Shown: positions 62,755-64,000 of the stretch, piece by piece
Layout: the number at the start of each line of letters is the position of its first letter
Position numbering within the stretch: the stretch's first letter is position 1
Origin: Pedobacter puniceum
GTDB lineage: Bacteria; Bacteroidota; Bacteroidia; Sphingobacteriales; Sphingobacteriaceae
Direction: 5' to 3'
Assembly (NCBI RefSeq): GCF_009674685.1
Contig: NZ_WKJI01000001.1
Location: 186,001-250,000, forward strand
DNA length: 64,000 nt
Program-made: the position numbers and the translations under genes
The notes under the pieces: model-generated
Seen by the model: the letters and a program-made list of their open reading frames with translations, nothing else
What the model was told of the DNA's origin: nothing
The model's database searches: none

Positions 62755-63447
62755 ATGAAAAATAGAGTTCAAATTATTGTATTTTTTAGTATGGTAGTAT
62801 TAGGCTGGGTTTCTTGTACAGACCCAACCGAGGTTATACCTCAACCTACTACAGCAACACGTATCATGCTTATTAACGCTTCTCCTGATATTGGTGCTAT
62901 AGATTTTTACCTTAATGGAGAGAAAATAAATGCTTCCCCATTGGCTTTCAGAGATAATACGGCTTATTTAAACGTTGCTCGTAGCGGTACATTTACTGCA
63001 GAGGCAAAGCAAGGGTCAAGAACACTATTTAGCCAGACTATATTTTTGCAACCCGGCAGAAGTCATTCTTTGTTTTTAACAGGTGCTGTTGCAGATACTT
63101 CTTTGTTTTATGTAGCAACTTTAGATAATATTGATACGCCAGCATTAAATAAAGCTAAGCTCAGATTCATCAATTTAAGTCCAAATTCTCCAACTTTTAA
63201 TGTTATAAATTCTGATAGCACTGCCTTGTTTAACAATGCTGCTTACAGAACAGCTTCAAACTTTTTGGAATTGGATGCGCAAACTTATAGTTTAAGAGTT
63301 TTAGCATCTAACAATAGATTATTATGGCTTAATTTGCCAACTTATAATTTCGAAAACGGCAGGATATATACCCTTTTTGTGAGCAATTTAGTTGATACCG
63401 CAAGCAGAACAGGTTTAAGAGCCGATACCATTATAGCTCAATATTAA
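62755..63447 (+). CDS. DUF4397-type lipoprotein
   Basis: A 230-residue lipoprotein (LGWVSC, Cys21). The pattern RIMLINASPDIGAIDFYLNGEKI and AKLRFINLSPNSPTFNVIN, with two similar beta-rich halves, is that of DUF4397 proteins found on the surface of many Bacteroidota. No catalytic motif is seen and the function is unknown. The DedA-type gene begins 11 bases after its stop, so the two are probably co-transcribed. Confidence 0.83.
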   Translation: MKNRVQIIVFFSMVVLGWVSCTDPTEVIPQPTTATRIMLINASPDIGAIDFYLNGEKINASPLAFRDNTAYLNVARSGTFTAEAKQGSRTLFSQTIFLQPGRSHSLFLTGAVADTSLFYVATLDNIDTPALNKAKLRFINLSPNSPTFNVINSDSTALFNNAAYRTASNFLELDAQTYSLRVLASNNRLLWLNLPTYNFENGRIYTLFVSNLVDTASRTGLRADTIIAQY

Positions 63448-63458
63448 ATCAAATTTCA

Positions 63459-64000
63459 GTGGAACTTATTAAACAATTAATAGATTTTATACTTCACATA
63501 GACCGCCATTTAAGTGAAATCATCAGAGATTATCAGTTTTGGACATATCTCATTTTATTCCTTATCATCTTTGCAGAAACAGGTTTTGTGGTAACTCCTT
63601 TTTTGCCTGGAGATTCTTTGCTGTTTGCCGCTGGTGCTTTAATAGGTACAGGTAATACAGGTTTAAATATCTATTTGTTGGCAGTGCTGCTTTTTATTGC
63701 TGCTTTTGCTGGCGACTCTCTAAATTACGAATTGGGCAAGCGTTACGGCATAAGAGCATTTAACGGTAGAATACCTTTCCTTAAAAAAGAGTATTTGGTA
63801 AAAACACAAAACTTTTTTGCTAAGCATGGCGGTAAAACCATCATTTACGCCAGATTTGTACCTATTGTGCGCACATTTGCACCTTTTGTTGCCGGTATTG
63901 GCGAAATGGATTATAAAAAATTTGCTTCTTTTAATGTTATTGGAGCGTTTTTATGGATCGTGATTTTCCTCTTTCTAGGATATTTCTTTGGTAACTTAAC
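63459..64000 (+). CDS. DedA/VTT-domain membrane protein (3' truncated)
   Basis: The frame opens with GTG at 63459 and runs off the window, 180 codons visible. The sequence VELIKQLIDFILHIDRHL is followed by hydrophobic segments, then ETGFVVTPFLPGDSLLFAAGAL, DSLNYELGKRYG, FFAKHGGKTIIYARFVPIVRTFAPFVAGIGEM and GAFLWIVIFLFLGYFFGN. These are the DedA signatures, with the conserved Glu, the PGD and the FxRFxPxxRTxxPxxAG-like motif. The family acts in undecaprenyl-phosphate or phospholipid recycling and membrane homeostasis. The GTG start is inferred from position; no ATG fits better. Confidence 0.92.
   Translation, partial: MELIKQLIDFILHIDRHLSEIIRDYQFWTYLILFLIIFAETGFVVTPFLPGDSLLFAAGALIGTGNTGLNIYLLAVLLFIAAFAGDSLNYELGKRYGIRAFNGRIPFLKKEYLVKTQNFFAKHGGKTIIYARFVPIVRTFAPFVAGIGEMDYKKFASFNVIGAFLWIVIFLFLGYFFGNL

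Overview
The window comes from an AT-rich member of the Bacteroidota, most likely a Sphingobacteriaceae/Pedobacter-like soil or water bacterium. The evidence is two SusC/SusD pairs, a hybrid two-component regulator, type IX secretion (T9SS) C-terminal sorting domains, gliding-type gldA/F/G genes, promoter boxes of the form TAnnTTTG and the near absence of Shine-Dalgarno sequences. No 16S gene is present, so the genus is inferred.

Layout. (1) 1-5459: the end of a polysaccharide utilisation locus (PUL) with a 5'-truncated SusC, a SusD and an alginate-lyase-fold enzyme. (2) 5557-10373: a sulfur module with a Crp/Fnr regulator, a TauE/SafE exporter, a persulfide dioxygenase-rhodanese fusion, a universal stress protein and a thiosulfate-type YeeE/YedE transporter split over two genes. 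An MFS transporter follows behind a terminator. Two near-identical TGTGA-N6-TCACC palindromes precede the exporter and the dioxygenase at the same distance from a -7-like box. (3) 12112-25581: a second PUL with SusC, SusD carrying a Gly-rich insertion, a DUF5017 lipoprotein, GH105, a hybrid two-component regulator and a PL8 lyase. PL8 and GH105 together suggest a uronic-acid polymer as substrate. (4) 25810-30486: three secreted proteins, a duplicated lamin-tail-like pair and a beta-helix/crystallin-like protein; two of them end in T9SS sorting domains. (5) 30573-42071: tRNA-Met(CAT) and housekeeping genes (START-like, lptF/G, ribBA, tamB, tsaD, a GT39-like enzyme, pth). (6) 42072-43136: about 1 kb of non-coding DNA with hairpins and three tandem units of about 98 bp. 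(7) 43137-54829: minus-strand genes for an aldo/keto reductase, TonB receptor and sugar dehydrogenase operon, a lactonase, an L,D-transpeptidase, a metzincin-like protease, a TPR histidine kinase and glycyl-tRNA synthetase, with one plus-strand YceI gene among them. (8) 54964-64000: a heparinase-fold lyase, a lipoprotein, gldA/F/G-like ABC genes, dnaN, a DUF4397 lipoprotein and the start of a DedA gene.

How it works together. The PULs import and depolymerise acidic polysaccharide: surface SusD and lyases feed SusC, GH105 removes the unsaturated uronic acid left by lyase action, and the hybrid regulator senses released oligosaccharide. The sulfur module looks like a persulfide detoxification and thiosulfate/sulfite handling unit, comparable in content to the staphylococcal cst operon but with a different regulator type. 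I regard it, with its visible operators and the matching recognition helix of the regulator, as the most testable system in the window. Much of the rest is conserved housekeeping.
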